Positions 1-5,607 of a stretch of DNA of 8,366 nt are shown piece after piece. Position numbers and translations under genes: made by a program. The notes below the pieces were generated by a model, which saw nothing but the letters and a program-made list of their open reading frames with translations, had not been told where the DNA came from and made no database searches. Numbering within the stretch: the stretch's first letter is position 1; each line of letters begins with the position of its first letter. Origin of the DNA: JBDHRG01 sp039807445 (GTDB lineage Bacteria; Pseudomonadota; Gammaproteobacteria; Competibacterales; Competibacteraceae); the NCBI GenBank assembly GCA_039807445.1, contig JBDHRG010000164.1, forward strand, positions 1-8,366, written 5' to 3'.

Positions 1-1254
1 GAACCCGAGGCCTTGCTGGCGCGCTACGCGCGCGCCGGCGAAACCGACTCCGCCGCCGCGGCGCGGCTGCTTCGCCACGCCGGCGCGGCCAGCCGCGAAG
101 CGGTGCTGCTCGAGGCGCTGCGCGCGCGCATCGCCGCGACCTGCCGGCTGCACGCGCGCGGCAATGCGACGGTGCGCGCCCTGCTCGAGGCGGCGGCGAA
201 CGCGCTCGATCTCGACCTCACCGCGGTCGCGCACAGCGAGGACCGCTTCTGGCACGCGGCCGAAGTGCGCGACCGCTTGGCGCTGACACGGCCGGTGTTC
301 GCCGCCGACGGGCGCGAGCACGCCCAAGCGCTCGCGCCCGCCGAGGAGCTGCTCGGCATCGAGGAAAACCCGCTGGTGCGCACCGCCAGCGACACCGTCG
401 GCCGCCATCACGGCGAGCGCTTCAGCCTGCTGCGGCGCGGCTTCGAGCGCGCGCTGCTCGCGGTGCGCATCGAGGGCGTCGAGGGCCGCTGCGTCGGACC
501 GATGCTGGTCAACCGCGACGAGGGCCACGGCGTCGGCTACGCCGGCGCGGTGCCGACCGGCGCGGCGCTGGCGTTCACCGAGAACGGGCGCGTGACGCTT
601 GCCGGCGCCGACGTCACCTCGTTCGCCTTCGCGTGGATCGGCGCCGCCTTCGCCGACCGCGACGGCCTCGACCCGAAGCGCGACTTCGCCTTCGGCGGCG
701 CAACGGTGCCCGCCGGGCGGACCGCGCGCTTCGCGCACGCCTTCCCGGCCGATGCGCTCGACCGCGACGCCGCCTTCCCGCACGCCGGCGCCTCGCTGCC
801 CATGCCCGGCATCGCGATCGGCGAAACGCGGCTGGCGTTCTTCGTCCAGAGCGCGCACTTCTCCTCGCGCGAAGGCGCGCAGATCCGGCGCGTGACGCCG
901 CGCACGCACGTCGCCTTCGCCGACGCTTCGGTGTTCGCCGCCGGCGCGGCACTGCCGGTCGCTGCGCAGCTGACGCTGTCCTGGCTCGAACACCGGGCGT
1001 TCAGCGTGCGCGTGCTGATCCCGCCGCGGCTGCGCGGCTACGCCGCCGCGGCCGACCCCGAGGCGCTCGAGCTGCGCAACGCGCTCGCGCGCGCGCTCGA
1101 GCGCTTCCGCCCGGCCGGTGTTCAGCTCGCGGTCGACTTCGTCGACGAGCGCTGGGTGCTGGGCAAGGGCGTGCTCGGCACCGACACGGACTCGGACCCG
1201 CTCGCGCGGCTGCGCGGCGGCATGCAGCTGTGGTCCGCCCCACGAACCGACTGA
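1..1254 (+). CDS. 3' part of a conserved-looking protein with weak phage-tail-like features (5' end outside window)
   Basis: The frame is open from base 1 and ends at TGA 1252-1254. A TTG at 13 is a possible start, but the frame is open before it and no ribosome site is visible, so I treat the gene as truncated on the left; 417 codons are visible. I cannot name the family. Residues 1-110 are mainly helical and include HARGNATVRALLE (about 52-64), which recalls the RGT..GL..LL segment of P2 gpI-like tail proteins. The middle (about 160-330) looks beta-rich, with NRDEGHGVGYAG at 171-182 followed by a segment resembling tail-protein beta-sandwiches. The C-terminus has a helix and strand, RFRPAGVQLAVDF (368-380), of a type seen in phage and injection-system tail proteins. 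There is no membrane segment. GGAGG for the next gene begins two bases after the stop, so the genes are probably cotranscribed. The coding call is firm; the tail-related reading is weak inference. Confidence 0.85.
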   Translation, partial: EPEALLARYARAGETDSAAAARLLRHAGAASREAVLLEALRARIAATCRLHARGNATVRALLEAAANALDLDLTAVAHSEDRFWHAAEVRDRLALTRPVFAADGREHAQALAPAEELLGIEENPLVRTASDTVGRHHGERFSLLRRGFERALLAVRIEGVEGRCVGPMLVNRDEGHGVGYAGAVPTGAALAFTENGRVTLAGADVTSFAFAWIGAAFADRDGLDPKRDFAFGGATVPAGRTARFAHAFPADALDRDAAFPHAGASLPMPGIAIGETRLAFFVQSAHFSSREGAQIRRVTPRTHVAFADASVFAAGAALPVAAQLTLSWLEHRAFSVRVLIPPRLRGYAAAADPEALELRNALARALERFRPAGVQLAVDFVDERWVLGKGVLGTDTDSDPLARLRGGMQLWSAPRTD

Positions 1255-1269
1255 CGGAGGACTCGGCAG

Positions 1270-1983
1270 ATGGCGCTCACTCCCTTCATCGCGACGACGG
1301 TGCAGCCGGGCGAACCCCTGACGGCGCAAGCCTGGAACGACCTGGTGCAGGGCATCGCCGCGCTGTACGCCTTCCTCGAGGCCAATGCCGCGACCAGCCT
1401 GCGGGTGACGCTCACCAACACCGGGCTCGACCCGGCGCAGGTGCGCGTGGCCGCGACCCGCGACGACGGCCTCGCCTTCGTCGCGGTGGCGACCGCCGCG
1501 GGCTTCGTGTTCGCCGGGCTGCCGCCCGGAGCCTACACCGTGCAGGCGAGCGCACCGGGCTTCGCGCCGGCGAGCGGTGCGGTCACGGTACCGGCCTCGG
1601 CGCCGCTGGCGCTGACGCTGAGCCCGCACGGGGCCTTCATGCCGGCGCTGTTCGGCCAGGCGCTGCCGGCGGCGCTGACGGCGCTGCGCAATGCCGGCAT
1701 CGCGGTGTCGCGCGTGCTCGACATCACCGGACGCGATGTCGCACCGGCCAATCCCGGCGCCGACTACGACGATGCGCCGGTGCTGATGCAGTTCCCCGAC
1801 GCCGGCCTTCCGGTCGCGCCCGAGGCGAGCGTGCAGCTGGTCGTCGCGACTTCGCTCGCGGTCGAGCCGAGCATCGAGATCCCGTCGCTGGCCGGCCTGA
1901 CGCTGGCCGAGGCGCAGAAGGCGCTGGAGGGCATCGGCCTGGTGCTCGGCCGCGTCGTGACCAAGACCCAGCGGTTCGATTGA
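1270..1983 (+). CDS. PASTA-domain protein with CarboxypepD_reg-like domain; second PASTA unit truncated
   Basis: 237 residues. ATG 1270 is preceded by GGAGG at 1256-1260, nine bases upstream. Residues 11-38 form a helical segment, with G14-E-P-L-T-A-Q-A-W-N-D-L25, of the kind that opens some phage structural proteins. Residues about 44-117 resemble a carboxypeptidase regulatory-like beta-sandwich; the signature is GFVFAGLPPGAYTV followed by GF. Residues about 124-193 fit one PASTA unit: FGQALPAALTALRNAGI, then FPDAGLPVAPEASVQLVVA. Residues 202-235 begin a second (IPSLAGLTLAEAQKALEGIG, then LVLGRV) but stop before the QSPAAGT-like hairpin and last strand. PASTA domains usually bind peptidoglycan or stack as rods outside the cell, yet there is no signal peptide or kinase domain. 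The stop lies exactly where a repeat-rich spacer begins, so the C-terminus may have been cut by that element. Function is not known; structural or cell-wall-binding is inferred. Confidence 0.88.
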   Translation: MALTPFIATTVQPGEPLTAQAWNDLVQGIAALYAFLEANAATSLRVTLTNTGLDPAQVRVAATRDDGLAFVAVATAAGFVFAGLPPGAYTVQASAPGFAPASGAVTVPASAPLALTLSPHGAFMPALFGQALPAALTALRNAGIAVSRVLDITGRDVAPANPGADYDDAPVLMQFPDAGLPVAPEASVQLVVATSLAVEPSIEIPSLAGLTLAEAQKALEGIGLVLGRVVTKTQRFD

Positions 1984-2000
1984 GGAGTATTGAGGAGTAA
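1981..2000 (+). repeat. Tandem decamer TGAGGAGTAW, overlapping the stop codon
   Basis: TGAGGAGTAT (1981-1990) is followed directly by TGAGGAGTAA (1991-2000), and a third unit begins as TGAGTGAACG (2001-2010). The ten-base period places a TGA in each of the three frames at 1981, 1991 and 2001. The first TGA is the stop of the PASTA gene. The composition is clearly less GC-rich than the coding sequence on either side, which suggests the unit belongs to the inserted spacer element rather than to the original gene. Confidence 0.75.
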
Positions 2001-2001
2001 T

Positions 2002-2070
2002 GAGTGAACGGGAATGAGCAATGGGGGGTTCCCCCATTCCCCATTCCCCATTCCCCATTCCCCATCACTC
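2002..2070. repeat. Imperfect palindromic intergenic element (25-base arms, 21 of 25 matching)
   Basis: The left arm (2002-2026) and the reverse complement of the right arm (2046-2070) agree at 21 of 25 positions by direct comparison. GAGTGA pairs with TCACTC at the ends, GGGAATG pairs with CATTCCC, and AATGGGG pairs with CCCCATT. An alternative perfect 8-bp hairpin, AATGGGGG-GTT-CCCCCATT, lies at 2020-2038. No T-run follows, so a standard intrinsic terminator is unlikely. The element ends five bases before the AAGGAGG ribosome site of the next gene, so an RNA hairpin here could stabilise the message ends or separate expression of the flanking genes. It looks like a REP- or MITE-like dispersed intergenic repeat, but copy number elsewhere cannot be seen. 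Confidence 0.7.
2032..2066 (+). repeat. Five tandem copies of CCCCATT (GGGGAAT on the complement)
   Basis: Units run 2032-2038, 2039-2045, 2046-2052, 2053-2059 and 2060-2066; the last reads CCCCATC. The complement carries five runs of at least four G separated by three bases, which is a canonical G-quadruplex pattern on the strand that is template for these genes. Such heptamer arrays expand and contract easily by slippage. I associate similar GGGGAAT arrays with intergenic DNA of high-GC proteobacteria, from memory only. Confidence 0.9.
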
Positions 2071-2075
2071 GAGTT

Positions 2076-2082
2076 AAGGAGG
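2076..2082 (+). promoter_or_regulatory. Strong Shine-Dalgarno AAGGAGG for the PASTA-like small gene
   Basis: AAGGAGG lies seven bases before ATG 2090, outside the palindrome. It fixes the start of the gene and shows that translation begins independently after the 106-bp spacer. No convincing -35/-10 promoter pair was seen in the spacer. Confidence 0.85.
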
Positions 2083-2089
2083 CAACGCC

Positions 2090-2647
2090 ATGGCAACCCG
2101 AACCGACTTCGGCAGAACCGACATCACGGCGACCGCGGGCCGCGTGCTCGAAGAGAAGGTGCTGGTGGTCGACATCAGCGCCACCCCGGCCAAGGCCAAG
2201 GTGGTGCGCGAAGGCTACCAGGTGCCGGCGGTCAAGCCCGACGCCAAGCGCGCCGATTTCTTCCTCGACAACCTGCCGGTGGTCGACGTGCGCCGCCAGC
2301 CGCGGGTGCTGTCGCAGAGCATCCCGGCCGGAACCAAGGTCACGCGCGGCACGGTGGTCGACCTGGTGCTGGCGCCTTCGGGGATCATCCCGTTCGGCAT
2401 CTTCGACGGCATCCACGTCGAACTGGCCGGCCGCCCGCTCGATACGCTGATCAACGTGCTCGACCAGAACCCGCAGGCGCGCCAGACGGTGCTGCAGTAC
2501 GAGCGCGTCGAAGACGTGCCGGCGGCCGAGCGCGAGGTGGTGCGGGCGCAGCTCGCCCAGGCCGACATCGGCATCGACGACGCCGACCCGCAGCGCAGCT
2601 TCGCCGCCGCGTTCCAGTCGGCGCGCACCGCGCTCGCGTTCAAGTGA
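2090..2647 (+). CDS. Small hypothetical protein with PASTA-like half-domain
   Basis: 185 residues, starting at ATG 2090 behind AAGGAGG. The family is not recognised. Residues 73-95, from VLSQSIPAGTKVTRG to DLVLA, match the second half of a PASTA unit (Q-S-x-P-A-G-T, then the closing strand). The usual first half, with its helix and the P-x-L-x-G motif, is not evident in residues 20-70, which instead contain EEKVLVVDISATPAKAKVV. Residues 96-130 contain a Gly/Ile-rich segment, IIPFGIFDGIHVELAG. Residues 140-183 look helical and Ala-rich. There is no signal peptide, membrane segment or cysteine. It follows another PASTA protein and is nine bases from the next gene, so it is probably cotranscribed and may be a partner or structural component. 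The coding call is firm; function is unknown. Confidence 0.85.
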   Translation: MATRTDFGRTDITATAGRVLEEKVLVVDISATPAKAKVVREGYQVPAVKPDAKRADFFLDNLPVVDVRRQPRVLSQSIPAGTKVTRGTVVDLVLAPSGIIPFGIFDGIHVELAGRPLDTLINVLDQNPQARQTVLQYERVEDVPAAEREVVRAQLAQADIGIDDADPQRSFAAAFQSARTALAFK

Positions 2648-2654
2648 GGGCAGG
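2646..2654 (+). promoter_or_regulatory. Ribosome site supporting the GTG start at 2657
   Basis: GAGGG (2646-2650) overlaps the upstream TGA and lies six bases before GTG 2657; a second AGG is at 2652-2654. The next in-frame start, GTG 2678, has no comparable site. The nine-base gap suggests reinitiation by ribosomes finishing the preceding gene. Confidence 0.6.
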
Positions 2655-2656
2655 CC

Positions 2657-4345
2657 GTGGCCGCGCCGACGACGGGAGTGCGCCTGCGGATCGACCACCG
2701 CGCCGAGCGGTCGATCCCCCCGCGCCAGCCGCCGCAGCTGGTCGCCGACGGCAGCACCACGGCGACGCTGCGCCTGAGCCTGCCGGGCAATGCGCGCGTC
2801 GACCGGCTCGACGTGGTGCTCACCGCGCAGCGCGCCGCCGCGGTCGCCGCGCGCGCCGTCGCGCAGTTGCGCGTCAGCGAGGCCACCGCGGCGGTGCTGG
2901 CGGGCCAGGGCAAGGCGGTCGTGGTCGACTTCGGCACGCCGCGCACCGTCAGCGAACTCGAGCTGCCGGAGGGGCTCACGGTGTGGCGCGTGCTGAGCTG
3001 GACCGGCGCGGCCTTCGCGCCGACCCCGGCCTACCAGGCACAGACCATCGCCAGCGATGCCAGCACCGGGGCGATACAGGTGACGCCGCGCGCACCCTCG
3101 AGCGCGAACCACGTGTTCCTCGACGCCGAGGTGCGCACCGAGCGCCTGCAAATCGAGCTGCTCGGCGAACCCGACGAAGCCGCGCTGCCCGACCAGCTCG
3201 AGCTGAAGCTGCCCGAGGCGCCGGCCGACCTCGAGCTCGCGATCGACGCTGCGGCGCCCGCCTGGCGCCATCCGGGGCCGGTGATCGCCGGCACCGGCAC
3301 CGGACTCGACGAAGACGGCTGGAACGCCGACGGCCGGCGCCTGGTCGCGCTCGCGCCCTTCCTGCCGCCGCCCGACCCGACCGCGCCCGAGCCGCGCGAG
3401 CTGCTGCTGACGCTGAAGAGCCGCGTGCCCGGCGTGCTCGCGCTGGCCGAGCATGCCCGCACCTTCGCACGCGTCTGGCGCACGAGCTTCGGCGGCCGCG
3501 CCGAGCTGGCGCAGGAGTTCGCCGGCGAAGGCCTGGTCGAGGTCGCGCTCGAGCTGCCGCCCGAAACCGGCGACCCGGTGCGCATCGAAGCACTGCAACT
3601 GACCGTCAGCGGCGAGTTCGGGACCACGCGCACGCTGCCGCCGCTCGGCCCCGAGCCCACGCCGCTGGCCGAGCTCGCGCTCGACCCGCAGCACGCCGCC
3701 ATCGTGCGCCTGGGCGTCGCGGCGCCGCTGGCGAAGCTCGCCGGGCTGCGCCTGCCGCTGCGCATAGGTGCCGACGGCGCCGAGGCACGCGTTGCGCTGT
3801 GGAGCGGCCAGGGCGGCGAACCCGCAGCGCCGCTGCCCGAAGGCGCCAGCGCGCCGGTCCAGCTTGCCGGCGGCCTGGATACCTGGGTCGACTTCACCTT
3901 CGCGCGCCCGCTGGCGCTCGAGGGCGAACCGTTGTGGGCGGCGCTGCTGCCGAGCCGCGGCGAGCTGGCGTGGAGCCTGGCGCAGAGCGCCGACGCCGAT
4001 GATCCCGCCGCGGGCAATGCGCTTCGCCGCGGTCCGCCGGCAGGGCCGTGGCGGCCGCTGCCGGCCTTCTTCGCCAGCGCCGACGCCAGCGCGAACCTGG
4101 CCGCCGGCTTGCGCGGGCGCGTGCGTGCGCTCGGCACGGCACCGGCCGAGGTACCGCTGGCGCCGCTCACGCTGGGGCTCGCCGACGCCGCAGCCGAGCT
4201 GACGCCGGAGGCGAAAGAGGCGCGGATCGCGCTGCGCCCGATCGCGCCGCTGATGGTCAGCGGCACGCCGGTGCTGCAGCTGATCGCGCGCAGCCCGGGC
4301 CGCGTGACGCTGCGCGAGGTCGATGTAGTGGTGAGCGCCGAGTGA
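2657..4345 (+). CDS. Large beta-rich hypothetical protein, possible tail/fibre-associated component
   Basis: 562 residues from GTG 2657 to TGA 4343-4345. I do not recognise the family. The sequence is rich in alternating hydrophobic strands and Pro/Gly turns, without cysteine-rich, transmembrane or signal segments. Two areas resemble ligand-binding beta-sandwiches: residues about 85-119 (GKAVVVDFGTPRTVSELEL, then W110 and SWTG 114-117), which recall the opening strands of discoidin-like domains, and residues about 411-441 (VDFTFARPLALEG, then LWAALLPSRGELAWSL). The latter is followed by GPWRPLPAFFAS, as in carbohydrate-binding jelly rolls. These are resemblances, not identifications. It sits between a PASTA-like protein and a collagen-like fibre protein, which favours an extracellular or particle-surface role. 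No catalytic motif was found. Confidence 0.85.
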   Translation: MAAPTTGVRLRIDHRAERSIPPRQPPQLVADGSTTATLRLSLPGNARVDRLDVVLTAQRAAAVAARAVAQLRVSEATAAVLAGQGKAVVVDFGTPRTVSELELPEGLTVWRVLSWTGAAFAPTPAYQAQTIASDASTGAIQVTPRAPSSANHVFLDAEVRTERLQIELLGEPDEAALPDQLELKLPEAPADLELAIDAAAPAWRHPGPVIAGTGTGLDEDGWNADGRRLVALAPFLPPPDPTAPEPRELLLTLKSRVPGVLALAEHARTFARVWRTSFGGRAELAQEFAGEGLVEVALELPPETGDPVRIEALQLTVSGEFGTTRTLPPLGPEPTPLAELALDPQHAAIVRLGVAAPLAKLAGLRLPLRIGADGAEARVALWSGQGGEPAAPLPEGASAPVQLAGGLDTWVDFTFARPLALEGEPLWAALLPSRGELAWSLAQSADADDPAAGNALRRGPPAGPWRPLPAFFASADASANLAAGLRGRVRALGTAPAEVPLAPLTLGLADAAAELTPEAKEARIALRPIAPLMVSGTPVLQLIARSPGRVTLREVDVVVSAE

Positions 4346-4371
4346 TATCGGTCCTGCTCGGCAGCGGTATC
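4344..4371 (+). other. Potential RNA hairpin across the stop codon of the upstream gene
   Basis: GATATCG (4344-4350) pairs with CGGTATC (4365-4371) with one G-T wobble. Inside it CTGC (4354-4357) pairs with GCAG (4361-4364) around a TCG loop, leaving GTC (4351-4353) as a bulge. No T-run follows (GAAATATGA), so it is not a typical terminator. It could be a processing or stability element between the two genes, or chance. Confidence 0.4.
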
Positions 4372-4386
4372 GAAATATGAGCCCCC

Positions 4387-4391
4387 GAGGA
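4387..4391 (+). promoter_or_regulatory. Ribosome site GAGGA for the collagen-like gene
   Basis: GAGGA lies seven bases before ATG 4399. An in-frame TGA at 4378-4380 with no start codon between it and 4399 makes ATG 4399 the first possible start, so this start is secure. Confidence 0.8.
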
Positions 4392-4398
4392 CGAGACC

Positions 4399-5607
4399 AT
4401 GGTCGAGGATGCACGCACCGAATTCGTCGACGGCCTGCGGGTCACCGCCGAGCACTTGCAGCACTTGCAGGACCGGCTGCGCGAAGCGGTCCGGGACGTG
4501 CGCCTGAGTCTGGGGCCGGGGCGCATCGCCTGGGGCTTGCGCGCCGGCGTCGAGGCCGGGCGCATCGCGCTCGCCCCGGGCGTGGCCTTTTCGCCCGAGG
4601 GCGTGCGGCTGGCGCTCGACGCGCCGGCGAGCCTCGAGGTGCCGGCCGACCCCGGCCCCTGGCATCTGGTGCTGCGCGGCATCAACGCCGACGAACCGGC
4701 GCTGCGCGTCGGCGAGGTCGCGACGCTGATCACGCTGCTCGCGCAGCCGGCGCTCGAGCCCGATGACGGCGCCCCCCCCGGCGCCGGCACGCTGGCGATC
4801 GGTAGCGTCGCGCGCGCCGGCGACGGCACGCTCGCCGTCGCGCAGCCCGAGGCGCTGTTCCTCGCGGTCGGCCACCACGCGCACAGCGGCACGCACTTCC
4901 AGGATGCCGAGGGCCGCTGGCATTACGACGGCGCGCCGCTGGCGGGGACGCAGGGGCCCCAAGGCGATCCGGGCGCCGCCGGCCCCCAGGGGCCGCAAGG
5001 CGATCCCGGGCCGCAGGGTCCCGCCGGTGAGCCCGGTCCTGCCGGACCGCAGGGCGAGGCCGGCCCGCCCGGACCGCAAGGGCCAGCCGGGGCGCAGGGG
5101 CTGCAAGGCCCGGCCGGTCCGGAGCTCGACGCCCCCTTCGTCACCGAGGTCAGCTGGCCGCAGGGGCAGGTGCTCCCCGCCGACGAAGCGCTGGCCCAGC
5201 TCGGCAGGCTCGGCTGGGCGCTGTCGGCGCCGCTGCACCCGAACCTGCTCGAGCAGTCGCCCGAGGTCGTCGAAGTCTGGTTCGCGCAGGCCGGCACCGA
5301 CCCGGCTCCGCTCGCCGTGCTGCACGGCGCGCTGAAGCTCGCGCCGGACAGGATCGCCTGGGGGGCGAGCGATGCGCGTGAAACCCTGGCGAGGCTGCTC
5401 GGCAGCGGCGGCCGGGTGTCGATCCGGCTGCACTGCGCACACCTGTTCGACGCCAGGGAGCAGGTGTTCTCGGCCGCCGCCGATGCACTGACCCGGGTCA
5501 AATCGCCGCACCTGCCCGGCGGCACGCTCGAGGGCTGGTTCCTGATCCGCGGCAGCCAGACGCCGAGCGACGATCGCCTCAGGCCGCGCACCAAGAGGGT
5601 CGGGTGA
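4399..5607 (+). CDS. Collagen-like protein with tail-fibre-like N-terminal head and C-terminal beta domain
   Basis: 402 residues. Residues 9-36 (FVDGLRVTAEHLQHLQDRL onward) form a helical segment, followed by a GRIAWGL...GRIALAPGVAFSPEGVRL stretch (about 42-70). This order, a helix then G-x-V-x-GL then PGVA..P.G, is one I associate with TssK-like and phage-fibre heads and with injection-system accessory proteins. Residues 183-242 are 20 uninterrupted Gly-X-Y triplets rich in GPQ, GDP, GPA and GEP, expected to form a collagen triple helix and hence a trimer. Residues 246-383 form a beta-domain starting VSWPQGQVL (251-259) and ending PGGTLEGWFLI (373-383), an arrangement I know from unnamed domains ending in FESWF-like motifs. 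There is no signal peptide. The gene ends in a one-base overlap with the next gene. A trimeric fibre or adhesin on a phage-tail-like particle is the best inference; a free surface collagen-like protein is the alternative. Confidence 0.88.
   Translation: MVEDARTEFVDGLRVTAEHLQHLQDRLREAVRDVRLSLGPGRIAWGLRAGVEAGRIALAPGVAFSPEGVRLALDAPASLEVPADPGPWHLVLRGINADEPALRVGEVATLITLLAQPALEPDDGAPPGAGTLAIGSVARAGDGTLAVAQPEALFLAVGHHAHSGTHFQDAEGRWHYDGAPLAGTQGPQGDPGAAGPQGPQGDPGPQGPAGEPGPAGPQGEAGPPGPQGPAGAQGLQGPAGPELDAPFVTEVSWPQGQVLPADEALAQLGRLGWALSAPLHPNLLEQSPEVVEVWFAQAGTDPAPLAVLHGALKLAPDRIAWGASDARETLARLLGSGGRVSIRLHCAHLFDAREQVFSAAADALTRVKSPHLPGGTLEGWFLIRGSQTPSDDRLRPRTKRVG
4945..5124 (+). repeat. Collagen-like Gly-X-Y coding repeat (20 triplets)
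   Basis: Every third codon from 4945 to 5122 encodes glycine, without interruption. At DNA level there is a near-duplicate separated by 36 bases: CAGGGGCCCCAAGGCGATCC at 4951-4970 recurs with a single mismatch (CCC to CCG) at 4987-5006. This suggests recent expansion by duplication of four triplets. Confidence 0.93.
5605..5607 (+). other. TGATG start/stop overlap coupling the collagen-like and propeller genes
   Basis: TGA 5605-5607 and ATG 5607-5609 share one base. GAGGG at 5595-5599 lies seven bases before the ATG. This is the classic arrangement for translational coupling, so the two proteins are probably made together in related amounts. Confidence 0.85.

Noticed and set aside
633..2000. 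455-codon + strand frame
   Set aside because: Arg-rich alternate-frame shadow of the first two genes; it crosses their boundary and has no ribosome site.
1980..2015. TTGAGG sequences considered as -35 boxes of an internal promoter
   Set aside because: At 16-18 bases downstream there is no TATAAT-like hexamer, and the sequence is explained by the tandem decamers.
2020..2038. Perfect 8-bp hairpin considered as an intrinsic terminator
   Set aside because: It is followed by the C-rich array rather than a T-run, and genes on both sides appear to belong to one operon; it is better explained as part of the palindromic element.
2031..2066. Heptamer array considered as a CRISPR or origin iteron array
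   Set aside because: Units are contiguous seven-base repeats without spacers, and no replication or cas gene is nearby.
2014..4002. 662-codon + strand frame starting in the repeat spacer
   Set aside because: Its start translates the CCCCATT array and the rest is Arg/Ala-rich out-of-frame reading of two better supported genes with good ribosome sites.
1724..4414. 896-codon - strand frame
   Set aside because: It reads through the intergenic repeat array and across gene boundaries of the + strand operon; composition is Arg/Gln/Ala/Gly-rich shadow sequence.
4399..4620. Collagen-like gene considered as a true type VI secretion TssK baseplate gene
   Set aside because: Only a short N-terminal resemblance is present; the collagen rod and the following domain do not fit TssK, and no other tss gene is in the window.
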